From Botryosphaeria dothidea (lineage: Eukaryota; Ascomycota; Dothideomycetes; Botryosphaeriales; Botryosphaeriaceae), in the NCBI GenBank assembly GCA_011503125.2, contig WWBZ02000016.1, positions 496,001 through 560,000 on the forward strand: DNA of 64,000 nucleotides, in the 5' to 3' direction. Of the stretch, positions 22,365-33,900 are shown piece by piece (position 1 is the stretch's first letter; each line of letters begins with the position of its first letter). The notes below the pieces were generated by a model. That model made no database searches, had not been told where the DNA came from, and was given only the letters and a program-made list of their open reading frames with translations. Both the position numbers and the translations under genes were made by a program.

Positions 22365-25300
22365 GGATGCAGAGCGTAGGAATAGATCTGGCGGGGGATC
22401 TACAGGCTCAATGCCGCGGCGGTCGTCCCTCCTGTCTCGGAAGACGGAACGCCCGGGGGGTGTTTGTGTCAAGACATGGGATGGCTGCGATATCATGAAT
22501 AGGGAAAAAAGCACTTTCAGGGCTTCGGCCAAGAACACTTGTATATAGTCAAGACGTTTACGACAAGAAAGACGATAAGCCACGCACTTCTAGTGCCTGA
22601 AGAGGAAGTCTTGGAAGGTGATGAAACTTCTTCTTGATACGTTGAAACTGCCCCGGCGGCGGCACCTGCCAAGAGAAGTACCGTGTTTCGGGAGCACTCC
22701 TCGTCACGACGGTTAAACACAGACCCTTATTCCCACCCTTCCCGCCACCGCCGACCCCAGGATCCTGGAGCATCAGATGTCTGGGAAGTCCAGCCGAGGG
22801 ACAAGGCGTACCTGCTGCCGTGGGTGTTACGGGTTCTTCACGCCAAGGTGGCTGGGGCAGTGGGAAAGAGTGCCTTGCGGGATCCCCAGGCATCACTTCA
22901 CAGTAGTCAGACCTTTCTGAGGCCGGGTCGGCCCGCGTTGCCCCAAACTGTCCCCGATTTCCCTTCTGGAAAAGGTCGGAGAATAGTCTGACACCGGGCA
23001 CCAGACGCCGAGTGTCATGCCTGAACGGGCACGTTCACCCTCAGATCAGTGTCAGGTCCGCGGAAAAGGGAAGACGACGGAACGATTCACCGGCTTCGGA
23101 TGTTATTCTGGAAGGCCTGTGGAAGAGAGGGGAAAATGGCTCATGGCAGGGTCTGGCTATCGCCAAGGGCGCATCACCGTCATAGGCGGACGATGGAAGT
23201 GCCTGGTTCGGCGAATGATGTGCATCGGACGGTGAAAGGCTCAGGTTGTAGGGCTGACGGAGCGGCGGGAGGAGGACGCGGGCGCGGGTGGGAGTGAGGG
23301 ATTTTGGCAGACGGTGAGGCGTTGTGCCTGGATGTGAAGTGGTTGGTTGGTTGGTCGGAATGGTAGGCGCGGATGGATGGATGGGCCATGCTCGGCCGGG
23401 CTCGGGTCAGCCCTACCGACTGTAATTCCCGCGGCCTTTCGCCACGCGTGGGATGCTGCCGGTACCCTACTCTACGAGCCGCAACGCAGCTGCATGGTCG
23501 CGCCGCTGACGCCGTTGCGAAAAGTTCTGCAAGCGCCTACCGACGCCGCAAATGCAAAAGACTCCGGCTCCGTCCGCCTTCGTGTTCACGTCGCATTGCC
23601 TCGATGCTTCCTTTCTCTCTCTGCTGCCGCTTCACCAATGCGCGCACACGACCGCCCATCTCCGAGACACGCTGAGGCATTATTTGCAAAAGCAAGCGCC
23701 TCCAAGAGTTCAATAAAACTCAAAAGACCGCTGAGAGGGTACGTATACTCAATTACCGAGTGGTCCACGAGCTGCGAGCGATAAGTGCCTCGCCATGACG
23801 GGGTCTGGAACCGCTGGCTTCAGATTGGAGGATGCCGGGCAGCGACACAGTGCAAGCGGCGCACCCGACGGGGCCAGCCTGTCCATGTCCCTTCGCATCA
23901 ATGCGCGTCCGGCAAGTTTGCTACCACACCATCCTCCGTCGCGGCAGTTGCTCGCATGTTCGCAGGCTCGCGACCGAGCTGTGCCGCTCGCTGGCCCGAT
24001 GCGGAGATGCTTCGGATAGCCGCCAAAGGGGCCCGCAAGTCGCACTCGAAGGACACGCTCAGCGCCTCGCAAAGATTAACCCTTCTTGGCTGCGCGATGC
24101 TGAGCTCGCTCCTCATCCTCCCATTCCTATGCTCCACCCTAGCGGCGCCTCCGCGAGTCTCAATCACATTGACTTTGTCGGCACCGAGGCAGAATGTGAA
24201 AAAGAATGACAGGATGAGAAGGGCGCGATAGGACTTCAGGGTGCAGATCACAGTTTAATCGCCAGCGCCGTCCGTCGCGCCTCGTCTCCTGCCCAGAAAG
24301 TCTAATACGCCTGGCCAAGATGTAACTATTTAGCCAAGAGACGCCCCTCAAGAAACGATGGCAACGCATTTCTGCACATCTCTCTTGGCCCTCAGGAACA
24401 CTGATTTACGATTTGCGAAGGGATGCTTACGCCAGTCCGCGTGATGGCGCCTATGCGACACGAACGCGCGTATCCGCATCCTCTTGCCGACGAACGAGAG
24501 GCTTGACTTGCGCCCAGAACTTGCACGCTGCAAGCTTCCTGCTGCACACACCAACTGAACCAGAGGCGCGCCAGGGACATGTCAAGACGGCCGCGCCGTC
24601 CTCCGCACCCTTCGAAGCATTTACACGGCGCAGGACGAGCCCTCCACAGCATCCTGCGGCATTAGCCGTAGTAACGGTTGCATCTCTCGGCGACGGCTGA
24701 CCCTCAAATCATCGATAGCATCAGGGCTATACAGACCGTGCCTCGGACTGACTGCGTTGTTGCCAATTCACTCGCTCCGCCAGAATGCCAGCTCATCAAT
24801 CGGCGAATTCATGTGTTGGGCTTAAGCGCACGGCTGGAGAAATTGCCCTTCTCTTGCCTTTTCGCCGTGAGCCTAAGACGCCGTGCGTTGCCTAGCCAGT
24901 TCTTTTCGCCGAAATGAAGGCACGTGACCTGCCGCCGAATTGGCAAAGAGCTTGGAATCTGTTTCTTTGGAACAAGCGCAACCTCTCGTCGGATCTGCAT
25001 GTAGCTCACCCGATGGACCCTTGTTCTGACTCTTGGCCCACGAGGAAATTGGAGGGAGAGCCTCAGCAGGTCAGGCTGCCGCATGACAGTGCTATTGACG
25101 GTGGTGATCCTTCGCGTCCGCCCTACATCAACACTAGGAAGTGATCGCAGTGTTAAGAATCAGATGCGAAATGAAATAGAATTCTGGCAGCCAGCCTAGG
25201 TTTCTCCTGAATATCCATTTAGCGAATACTCACGCCGAGCTGCGCTTGCTCGTTTTGGGCCGCCGATTGATGCTTTTGTTTTCTCGCCGACGCGACGTCG

Positions 25301-26704
25301 CTTCGCCGACAGCATTCTTGTCAATACTCCGCCGGATCTTCCAAATAAGCCGCCGGAAGACTAAGGGATACGGTCGAATGCTTAGAATCGCAAGACGAAA
25401 TTGCATTTGTACAATTTCCTCGTTGACTTGAATAATATTCCTCATTTCTTGTGCTCGTAAGACATTATTATGCCGGCGGATCCACTACTTGCTCCGATAT
25501 GACACCTTTGCCTGTACTGCCCAGCCTCTGGTGTTGGTAGCTCAGATGTTTTTTTTTTTTCTCAGGCGCTCCTCTCGGCGCTGGCGCTATTGCTAACGCT
25601 ACTGGTGGCACGGTGGTGTTGCGGAACGAAGGGATTGAACGATAGACCGTCGCCCCCTCTCGAGTTTTGAGTCACTATGAAGCAATGTCAGCTCACGATA
25701 TATGGATCCGTCTGCTGAGAATCGCAAGCGCCTCCCTTGCTTCCGTGCACGTGGTTGAAGATTTTTTGATAAGATTTTCTCCCACGCCGTGGGAAGTGCA
25801 GCCACTTACCGTACGATGTTGTGAGGAATTGGCTGGCGTGCTTGCAGGTGTGGTTGTCGTTGGTGGAGCCAGCCGTTGGGTAAGTCCACAATCATCTGCA
25901 CCTCTCTGAAGCGATGCCCGCCAGTCCACTAGGGACGCTATCTGCAGAATGATGGCAACATCTGCAGTAAGATGTCGGTCCCAAGGTAGTGCAGTACGTC
26001 CTTTCGTAAGGATGTAATCACCTGACTCGGAAACTTCCATCAACACGAGTGATGGAGCTCCTGTCTGTAGTTGTAGTGGTCGTTACTTTAGGGACTGTAA
26101 ATTATTCCCTGCGCTCCCGAAGGCTCTAAAAGCTTGCTGTTGAGTGTTTTGTTTCTCTTTTACGAGATTAAATAAGGACAGACTTTTTTTTTAAAAAAAA
26201 AAGTTCTTGTTAATTTTGCTCCCTTAACAACGACAGGGACTGAAAGGTAGTTTAAAGCAGTATGAGAGGAACTCCCCCAAGCCAAGATGGATGGGGTTGC
26301 CTTTTGCTTTTTTGGAAAAAGAAAGGAACTGAAGTAAATAACTGAATGTATACACATTCATGGTTTTCAATCTACGTTGGTAAAAGACTTGTCTATTCTT
26401 TGCATTTAATCTCGTCAAAAAAAAGATTTGATATAAAAGAAGGAATACGACCCATACTGGTCCTCTAGGAGCCTCTTAGAATCTTAGAAAAATAATCTCT
26501 TCGCGCATAATTAACTTGGTAGATCAAGTTTGAAGGCGGATCGAGATATTTTGCAGCTCTCAATAATACAAAAGACTCCCCCTTCCCAAAAAGCTCACTG
26601 CACACAACATTTACAGCAAATATCCAATGTGGTGTCCTTCTTTTCTTTCTTTTCTTGGATTAAGCCGGGATGGATTGCTTCGGAAGTTGTTGCTTCGGCT
26701 TTTC
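22365..26704. other. Gene-free stretch of about 4.3 kb
   Basis: No frame here could be supported as a gene. Base composition becomes visibly more AT-rich from about 25.1 kb onward, ahead of the kinase relic, with runs such as TTTTTTTTTT near 25550 and a T/A run near 26190. Short simple repeats (GGTTGGTTGGTTGG and GGATGGATGGATGG) lie at 23.34-23.39 kb. I found no transposon ends or transposase fragments. Confidence 0.5.
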
Positions 26705-27740
26705 CTAAGGTCTTCGTTCAGGGGAATGATGCCTGGATGAGTTCCTGGACTTCTCCATTTTCTGTCGTTTTCTCCGCGCCGGAGACATATACCGCCACAA
26801 ATTCTTGCTGCTCGGTCTATCCCGCGGGTCCTTGCAACGCGCCCACCGCACCGGATTGTTCATGACCTCGCCATATTTGCTGACCAGGACCCCCCAGCGC
26901 CGGTTGATATTTCCGGGTGAGGAACCGAGCTTGCAGAGGCAGGACATCATGGCGCCGAGGGCCAACACGTCTCTCTGCATGTCGATGCGTGTGGTCTCGA
27001 GAGCTTGTCAACGTGAATCGCCGGGTGGACGGTGGAGGTGGTGGACCTCGGTGCTGTAGTTTGTGGACCAGTCTGTTAGGGGGTTTCTGTCAATTGGGAG
27101 GACATAGATGGTGAGAAATGCAGTATTTGGGGCAAGTGAAGAGGAGTGGGGTAAACTGAGAAACTTCCATGACGAGGACTTACCAGAGTCACCGAGTATG
27201 GCAACGATTCCCCCCAGGTTTGCTGCTGTCGTAGCGTAGGAAGACACTGTCCGGATTCATATCACGGTGGATGATGGGCGACCAATTTGGAGGCTGTGCA
27301 TTCGGACTGCGGATGTCGTGGTGACAATATGCGAGGGCGGCGCAGAGGTCGCGAAAGATGCTCCAAGCGGCGTCAGCACTGAAAGATTTGTTTTAAAACT
27401 GATGTCCGTGATTTTTATATTAGCGAGGGTAAGTCATGATATGATACACAAGTAGGCTTGCTTTCGAATGTAGGTTGTCAAATCGCCTGCTTCATGATAG
27501 TGAAGAAATGCAGCTGCTTTTTTCTTGGCCCCTGACGCTCATTTCGATGAACTATCAATCATTTTCACTACATTTGGGTGGTCAAGGACAGATAGGGCAT
27601 GATATTCCCTGCCGATCAAGTTGACCTGAAAGTCGCCTATTGCAGTTTTCTTAATACACTCCTTCCCATCATCTCTGCGCTTTACGACGTAGACACCACC
27701 ACCACCTTCACACTACCCTCAAAGAGGGTACGAACTTTAG
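26705..27740 (-). pseudogene. Protein kinase pseudogene (NIMA/NEK-like), nearly full length but broken
   Basis: On the minus strand the parts of a kinase follow in order. The ATP lobe reads GGGGVYVVKRRDDGKECIKK (27.69-27.71 kb downward) and GREYHALSVLDHPNVVKMID. Next come AAFLHYHEAGDLTTYI (hinge), LCAALAYCHHDIRSPNAQPP, IIHRDMNPDSVFLRYDSS and KPGGIVAILGDSG. A GTAAGT intron splits the last glycine codon, then DWSTNYSTEV, DVLALGAMMSCLCK and ARCKDPRDRPSSKNLWRYM finish the C-lobe. Lesions are a TGA at 27539-27541 inside the N-lobe, a run of six C (27210-27215, plus strand) that is one base too long for the frame, and DFG changed to DSG (27182-27190), which removes a key residue of the magnesium-binding loop. 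It is homologous to the fragment at 9408-9990, including the intron position. Confidence 0.85.
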
Positions 27741-28241
27741 CATATCTGTACCGTGCGGTTTGTTTCACCATGTGGGAGTTCGAAGGCTTGACTTTTCTCT
27801 ACGATGGACAATATTCTGGGCAAGTAGTCAATCTATGCGATGCTATCTTTATTTGTGGGCTTGGAGAATACTTGAGCTCCTATGCAGTATTTATGTTGAT
27901 ATCTTTGAAAGGTCGGGGAAGGGCTACTGCCAATCGATGCTCCTTTGAGGAAGAAGAAGAAGAAGAAGAAGAAGAAGGAAAAATTGAAAGGGACAGCAAA
28001 TGCTAACCGCATAATGAGCCATGCCATATTCACATATGAAAGATTGACTTTCTTGCATAAACAGTCACTTGAATTCACAAAGCATCTTTGCCAGATATCT
28101 TCCAACGAAGCACTGTTTCATTACTCGGGTATATAAAACTTTTGTCTTCCCAATTTTCCCTGTACAAATAACAAAGACTGCGCCTCGTAAAAACGCCTCA
28201 CACATGCATGAACCAAACTAGCCTCCACCACATAGTCCCTT
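27741..28241. other. Intergenic, no gene seen
   Basis: AT-rich stretch with a GAA microsatellite, between the kinase relic and the 3' end of ENP2. The frame 27599-28006 on the plus strand is a shadow of the relic extended by the repeat. Confidence 0.5.
27950..27979 (+). repeat. (GAA)n microsatellite
   Basis: Nine to ten GAA/AAG units in a row in non-coding DNA. A purine-only strand of this type can form unusual structures; nothing else marks it. Confidence 0.85.
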
Positions 28242-30506
28242 TTACATCTTCCTAAACGTATTGCCACTGGCACTTCTCCGCTCCTTCCTCTTGAACTGCC
28301 TGCCACCCTCCTCCTCATCCACCTGCTTCCTCTGTGGCTTCTCCTTGCCCTCCGGCGCAAAAGTGATCTCCTTCTCACCGACAATAGCCGAGCCACCTGC
28401 ATTTCTATTCTCACGTGGCCTATCTTTGAGGTGCGACGCGCGAGCTCCGAACGATCTGTCACGGTGGTTCTGACCAGGCTTCCTCGACGACGAGGACACG
28501 ACCATTTGCGGCATGGGGCGGTGACCAGATTTCTTGTAGTTGGATGACGAAATGCGGCCAGTATCCTTTTCTTTCTCCTGAACGGGAGGCTGGCGCCTCT
28601 TGGTGCCACGCCGGTCGTCCTCGTCGTTTTCGCTGCTGTCTTCGTCGGAGGACGAGCCGTGTCGGTCGTCGAGCGCTTCTTCCTCGACAGCAGTGAGGCC
28701 TTGCGGCTTCTTGGTGGGGTTCGTGCTCGGGTTGATGGACTGGAACTCGCGGCTGGTCTCGTCGACCTCGAAGTCTTCGTCCTTCCAGAGCTTCGCGAAA
28801 CGGGGATCGCTGAGGAGCCTGGCGCCGGCGGGCTTGTTCGCTGCCGCATCCTCCTCCTCCTCCTCCTCCTCGTCTCCCTCTTCTTCGACGTCTTCGTCGA
28901 TGGGCTTCGATGGCGCCTGGACGGCGTCCTCGTCGCCGCCGCGCTCGAGCACGCGACGCGCCTTGCGGCGCTCATTCTTCTCTTCGCGCTCCAGCATCTT
29001 CTCGGCGAGCCGGCGGTTGACCTTGACCTGGACCTTCTTGTTACCGCGAATGCGGCTCTCGCGCTCCTTGTTGATGCGCTCGGCAATGCTCTTCGCGCGC
29101 TGCTCCTGCCACAGTTCCGGCTGGCTGATGAGACGCGCCTCCTCGTACAATTTCTGCGCCACGAAGTAACCGTGCATGTAAGGCCTGAGCAAGCTGGTCG
29201 TGCCGACAAGGTGGGCCATGTTGAGTTGCTCCAGCTCCTTCATCGTCAAGAATTTGTAGTTGTCGTAGACCTCACCGGCCTTGTGGCCACCGAAGGCGTT
29301 GGGGTCGTCGGGATCCTCGGCCATTTCTTCGACTACGTTGTCCAGGAAAGCGCACCACTTAGGGGCAGGCCCAAGCTGCGGGATGAAGAAGGCGTGTTGT
29401 TGCTTGCCCTCATTAGCCGTGAGGAGCATGCCGCTGTCTTTGACCCATTCGACGTGGTGGAGGTCAACAGCTGGTTCGACGTGAGTCCAAGGTTTGCCGT
29501 CTCTTTGGTCCCAGATCTTGATGATGCGCTTGTCGGACGTGAGGATCTTCGGTTCTGAGGTCTGCTGTGCGCTCGTCATCCTCGACTGCAGGAAAGTAAT
29601 GTCTTGAATGGGAAGGCCAAAGCCTTGGTCTTTCTTCAACAGCGGTACGGGCGAACGCAAGTCGTAGAGGTGAACCAGACCATTCGACGTTCCGGAAGCA
29701 AGCGTAAGACCGCTGCGGTCAAATTCCAGCGCGGTAATGCCAACCTTCTCATCACCATAAGACGCGTCGGGCGGCAGAGATAATATGCCGACTCTACTCC
29801 GCGACCTCGGATCCCAGAATTCGACCGTGCCAATTGATGTTCCAAAGCCCAGCAAGTTATGCGATTCCTCAGCTATTGCCCCGACATTGACGGCCCCAGT
29901 GTTAATGCCACCCTGCAGCGCGCCGCCTCCCAAGCTTGTGTAGTCGTCGCCTCCGACGTCAATCTCGAATCCCTTCATGAAACGTCCCAATTCGAGGTTC
30001 AGACGGAACACCTCGCCCATGCCATCCTCGTTCACGCCGGCTGAAGGGATTAGGGCCTCGGTGGAGCGACGGTCGTACTTGAGATCGCGGCCATAGCGGG
30101 GAATGCGTGTGGTGTAGTGAAGGCCACCGGGATTGTGGAATTCGAGAAAGCGGTCGGACTGGAGGTGCAGAGACTTGGTGTAGTCTTCGGAGAGCAGGAG
30201 AAAAGTCTGATTGAGGGAGTTGGTGTGGCGGGCATAGGACAGCGAGAGATGGGGCAGGTAGTGGGTGTGGATCTGAGGCTTGTAGGTGCCGGTGCTCATG
30301 ACCCAGTCGCCATCTTCGCTGACGCGCACGCACTGGCTGGCCTCCTCGAATTCGAAGTCCTGCAGAAGCTCGACGCGGTGGGCAAATTCCGGATCCTGCT
30401 TCAGACTGCGCTTCCTCTTGCGGGCCAGCCAGTCGGGCAGCGGACGGGCAGTATTGGAGCCCGAGATGGTGTAGACGGGCACGTCGGAGTGGTTGGTGAC
30501 CTTCAT
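28242..30506 (-). CDS. ENP2: ENP2/NOL10 WD40 nucleolar protein, ribosome biogenesis
   Basis: A single-exon gene of 754 residues. It starts with MKVTNHSDVPVYTISGSN (the ENP2/NOL10 N-terminus, with RPLPDWLARKRKRSLKQD), so I take 30506 as the start although the frame is open further upstream. A seven-blade WD40 region follows (GTSIGTVEFWDPRSRSRVG, LTLASGTSNGLVHLYDLRSP, KILTSDKRIIKIWDQRDG). The linker has FFIPQLGPAPKWCAFLDN, LVGTTSLLRPYMHGYF and a long basic coiled coil (RIRGNKKVQVKVNRRLAEKM). The NUC153 motif DPRFAKLWKDEDFEVDETS comes next, and the tail is acidic then Lys/Arg-rich. In yeast Enp2 is an essential part of the small-subunit processome needed for 18S rRNA maturation in the nucleolus. 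It shares a 0.5 kb divergent promoter with MED13. Confidence 0.96.
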   Translation of the reverse strand: MKVTNHSDVPVYTISGSNTARPLPDWLARKRKRSLKQDPEFAHRVELLQDFEFEEASQCVRVSEDGDWVMSTGTYKPQIHTHYLPHLSLSYARHTNSLNQTFLLLSEDYTKSLHLQSDRFLEFHNPGGLHYTTRIPRYGRDLKYDRRSTEALIPSAGVNEDGMGEVFRLNLELGRFMKGFEIDVGGDDYTSLGGGALQGGINTGAVNVGAIAEESHNLLGFGTSIGTVEFWDPRSRSRVGILSLPPDASYGDEKVGITALEFDRSGLTLASGTSNGLVHLYDLRSPVPLLKKDQGFGLPIQDITFLQSRMTSAQQTSEPKILTSDKRIIKIWDQRDGKPWTHVEPAVDLHHVEWVKDSGMLLTANEGKQQHAFFIPQLGPAPKWCAFLDNVVEEMAEDPDDPNAFGGHKAGEVYDNYKFLTMKELEQLNMAHLVGTTSLLRPYMHGYFVAQKLYEEARLISQPELWQEQRAKSIAERINKERESRIRGNKKVQVKVNRRLAEKMLEREEKNERRKARRVLERGGDEDAVQAPSKPIDEDVEEEGDEEEEEEEDAAANKPAGARLLSDPRFAKLWKDEDFEVDETSREFQSINPSTNPTKKPQGLTAVEEEALDDRHGSSSDEDSSENDEDDRRGTKRRQPPVQEKEKDTGRISSSNYKKSGHRPMPQMVVSSSSRKPGQNHRDRSFGARASHLKDRPRENRNAGGSAIVGEKEITFAPEGKEKPQRKQVDEEEGGRQFKRKERRSASGNTFRKM

Positions 30507-30995
30507 GGCGGCGGTCGCGGCGGATGCAGAGGCGTGGTGCTGCAGCAGAGGGCGCGATGGAAAAAGTTCCTGGCGGGCGCGGCGATAGGCGGAGAATCGC
30601 GCCCGCGGCCGTAGGGCTGAGGGCCGTGCATGGCGCAAGTGAGCACTGCACCAGCTCCCGCAGAACCACATCTCTTTTCCGCTCCTCACCACCACCCTCC
30701 CTGACTCGATCTCCGGCCCAAACCGGTCCAGCCGAATCGCCGAGCCTGATCTAGCTCTGGGCTCTCTGCACGAGGACAACGATGCTCATACTGCCCCAGA
30801 GCCTCTCCGCACCGCATCCCTCAAATCCCGCTCCTTCGCCCGTTTGCGCATCCTTCCTCACGTGCCAAGTCTCATGATCGACCTCGGATTGCACCTCTTG
30901 AGCGCCATTGATGAAGGTCAGGCTGGCCGTGGGCTGCGCGCATCCTGACATTTTCTTCCATTTCGACGTCCCCTAGCCTCCGCCCGTCCCTCCTG
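30507..30995. promoter_or_regulatory. Divergent promoter of ENP2 and MED13
   Basis: The two start codons are 489 bases apart and point away from each other, so both leaders and promoters must lie here. No clear TATA box is visible, in keeping with housekeeping genes. Confidence 0.6.
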
Positions 30996-33900
30996 ATGGA
31001 TTCCATCAAGAGTAGCAGCACCAGCGTGTCTGCAGTTGTACGTTGTCCCGCCACGTCAACGTATCGCCAGTCATGCTAACAGCCTTCAGGGCGGCTACGG
31101 CGTGATATCTTATCGCACCTTTTCTGCCACTTCGTCGCTCGATGCTGCAGCTGCCAGGGCCGCCGAGCTTGACGGTTTGAGCTGCGTTGAGGCTCGTCTC
31201 CGTGAAGCGAAGCGCCTTACCTATCTAGACAGGCAAAAGGCCATCTTGTGGCTCTTTGAGCCTGGTACCAGCCCGCCCGCCTTGGACCATGGATCATTGC
31301 AGAGCCAGCAGCTCAACGGCTTGCAGTTGTCTTGTAAGTACATGAACCGTTTTTTCGATATCATACAAAACTGACAGAATGTCACAGCTCAGTCTGAGGG
31401 TGACTTGAAGGCTGCTGACCTAGCAAGATTTGCCGGACGTCATCACAGCTTCTCGGCCGCCCAATCTGCCGGCCAGTATGGTTCTGCTGCAAGTAATGCT
31501 CGTGCTCTTCAAGCCGCCAATGCCCGCGCCTTTCAGACCAATCAACATGGTGGCGGTGTTTCTGCTAATAATCCCGATGCTTCACGCCAACATGACCCCT
31601 TATCAGTCTACGAATCTTTCATGTCTGCTGTCGTTGGTTCTATTTCCTACAATCTATCTCGCTTCCATCATATGATACCCCTTAACTATCGTACTTTCGT
31701 TTCTTATCCTAGAGCTACCACGACCGCCGGAAACGCCGATGACGACAGCGATGACTTCACCATTCTCGGAGGCATAAGTTGCCTACTCACGACCCTGGAT
31801 GCGCACTTGTCGACGTCCGGAACCCTAGTAATTTCTACTTCTGTCTCAAACAGCACGGACGTATATCAACTCGAAAGGATTCTCTCACTCTATGATGCGC
31901 ATGAGGACTTCATAGGCGAGTTGGTACGGATCTCGCCCTGTGGAATCATCGCTAGGTATGTCGGCCACGAGACTTCCGCAGTTGGGAGTGAGCGGGACGG
32001 CTCAGGCTCGACGAAACGGTCAAGAGCAATTCAGCAATGGAAAGCAGATACCTTACGATGGCTGCGCATGAAAGGTCTGGTTTTACCGGACATGGACGAG
32101 GAAGGAAAATGGGTACGCATCCAACTACAGCCTGCCCAGCAAGTACCGAAGGATCACACCGACCCCTCAGCCTCCCTTTGCCGAGAATGCCTTTGGCCTG
32201 CCGCCCTTTGCTTCTTTTATGGGCCCCTCAGAGAAGACGATGATCTCAATTCGGTCGAAGTGTCCAGTCATCTTCGACATCACGATGATCCAGATCCAGG
32301 CGTGACGTGGTGGCAGGGCCCTGGAAAGCAAGGATTCACAGATCCTTTATGGCAAGCCTACAATTGGTTTCTTGGAAAACCAGAAAGAGAGAAGGCGATA
32401 GAAGCACGGAAAAAAGCCCGTCAGGCACAAGAGGAAAACACTCAGCCAGTTCAAGAGTCAACAATGGCGTATCCATCATCTCCGCTTTATTCACGAGGCT
32501 CGGCATATGGAGATCTCCAGGCCGTCAGTGGCGTATATCCGACTCCACCGGATGCAGTCTTGCCACCCAATGCTGGAGGGCATGCGGCTATGGACGGCCT
32601 CATCATGAGCCAAACAACCCAGGACCTCCACAGTCATCCAGGGAATACAAGTAGTGGCACCGATGGTACTGCATTGACGGAGCAATCTGCTCCCTCGGGA
32701 ATCACGCCTGGAGATCATTTGGATCCAATGAGAGCAGTGGACACACCGGCTGATGGACATGATGCTGAAGCTGACAACAATGATGACCTATTTGAGGACA
32801 TGGACGAGGAGATGTTTGGCGGCAATGATGTCACAGAAGCGGACTTCAATTTCTTTGATGACGGTGAGGGAGACTTTGGAGATCTAATGGATGTGTCGCA
32901 ACCTACCTTTGAGGAACCGAAGCAGGACACTAGCCCTGCAGAAGCAAACTTCGAGGGGATCTCCCCTGTGGTACAGGTGTCAAGTCACGATAATACAGAA
33001 CCGGCTCCAGTAGAGTTCAAGGCAGAAACGGCAGCCAGCCCGGCTTTGCCCAGTGCTGACGTTCAGATGTCCGACCCCGAAGATGAGGTCAAAATTGGCG
33101 ACACCTCTCATGAACAAGAAGCCCAGGCGGATGAACCCAAAATTGAGGCAAAAGAGGAGATCGAGATTCCCCGCGAACCTAGCCCGCCTCTCAGCCCAGC
33201 GCGAATCAACGAGAAGCTTTTCCCATCTCCACATACTGGGCAAGCAGATACTCAAGTCAAGGATTTTGCTAAGTCGAAAGCAGAGGGAGGAGCAATTTTT
33301 GATACTGTGGGGTTCAGCCAAGGAATGCAGCTCGCTGACTCCAAGTATGCTGCTGGTGGCCAGTTTTTCTTTCCTGGGAGGGATGGCGGGAATGCTCGAC
33401 CAACGAATGTGAGCATTCGAACACCAGCTGGCCAAATCTCACGCCCGACCTCTTCAGCTCAATCATTGATGGAGAGTACTTCTGATCTCATCCGAAGTAT
33501 CGTGGTGCCGAAGCGCAAGAGTGATGACTCGACAATGGATGGACTTTCTGAAGATAGCGACAGCTACAGCGACGTATCCGTCAGCAGCGGATCTACAAAT
33601 GAAGAGACGGGTTCTACAATGCAACCACAGGACTCCGGGCTCCTAGTTCCCGCTCACAAAAAATGGGGATCTTTAAACGCCGGAACTCCTACTGTAGTTG
33701 GCACACCAGGAACGTTACAGCTCGATCCAGGGATTCAGGATACAATGATGGGCGAGGCCGATAATGTCATGGTATGTGCATATTCTTTTCATGGCATTTT
33801 TTTTAAATCCATTTCCATGCGCCGATCAAGTCTCTGCAACAACATGAGAACCTCCAGTTTTCTCAGCCTCAGCAATACAGCCGTAGGCACAAGGGTATCT

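Noticed and set aside
30507..30779. N-terminal extension of ENP2 to 30779
   Set aside because: The 91 extra residues are Arg/Ser/Pro rich and unlike the family, whose conserved N-terminus begins at the Met encoded at 30506.
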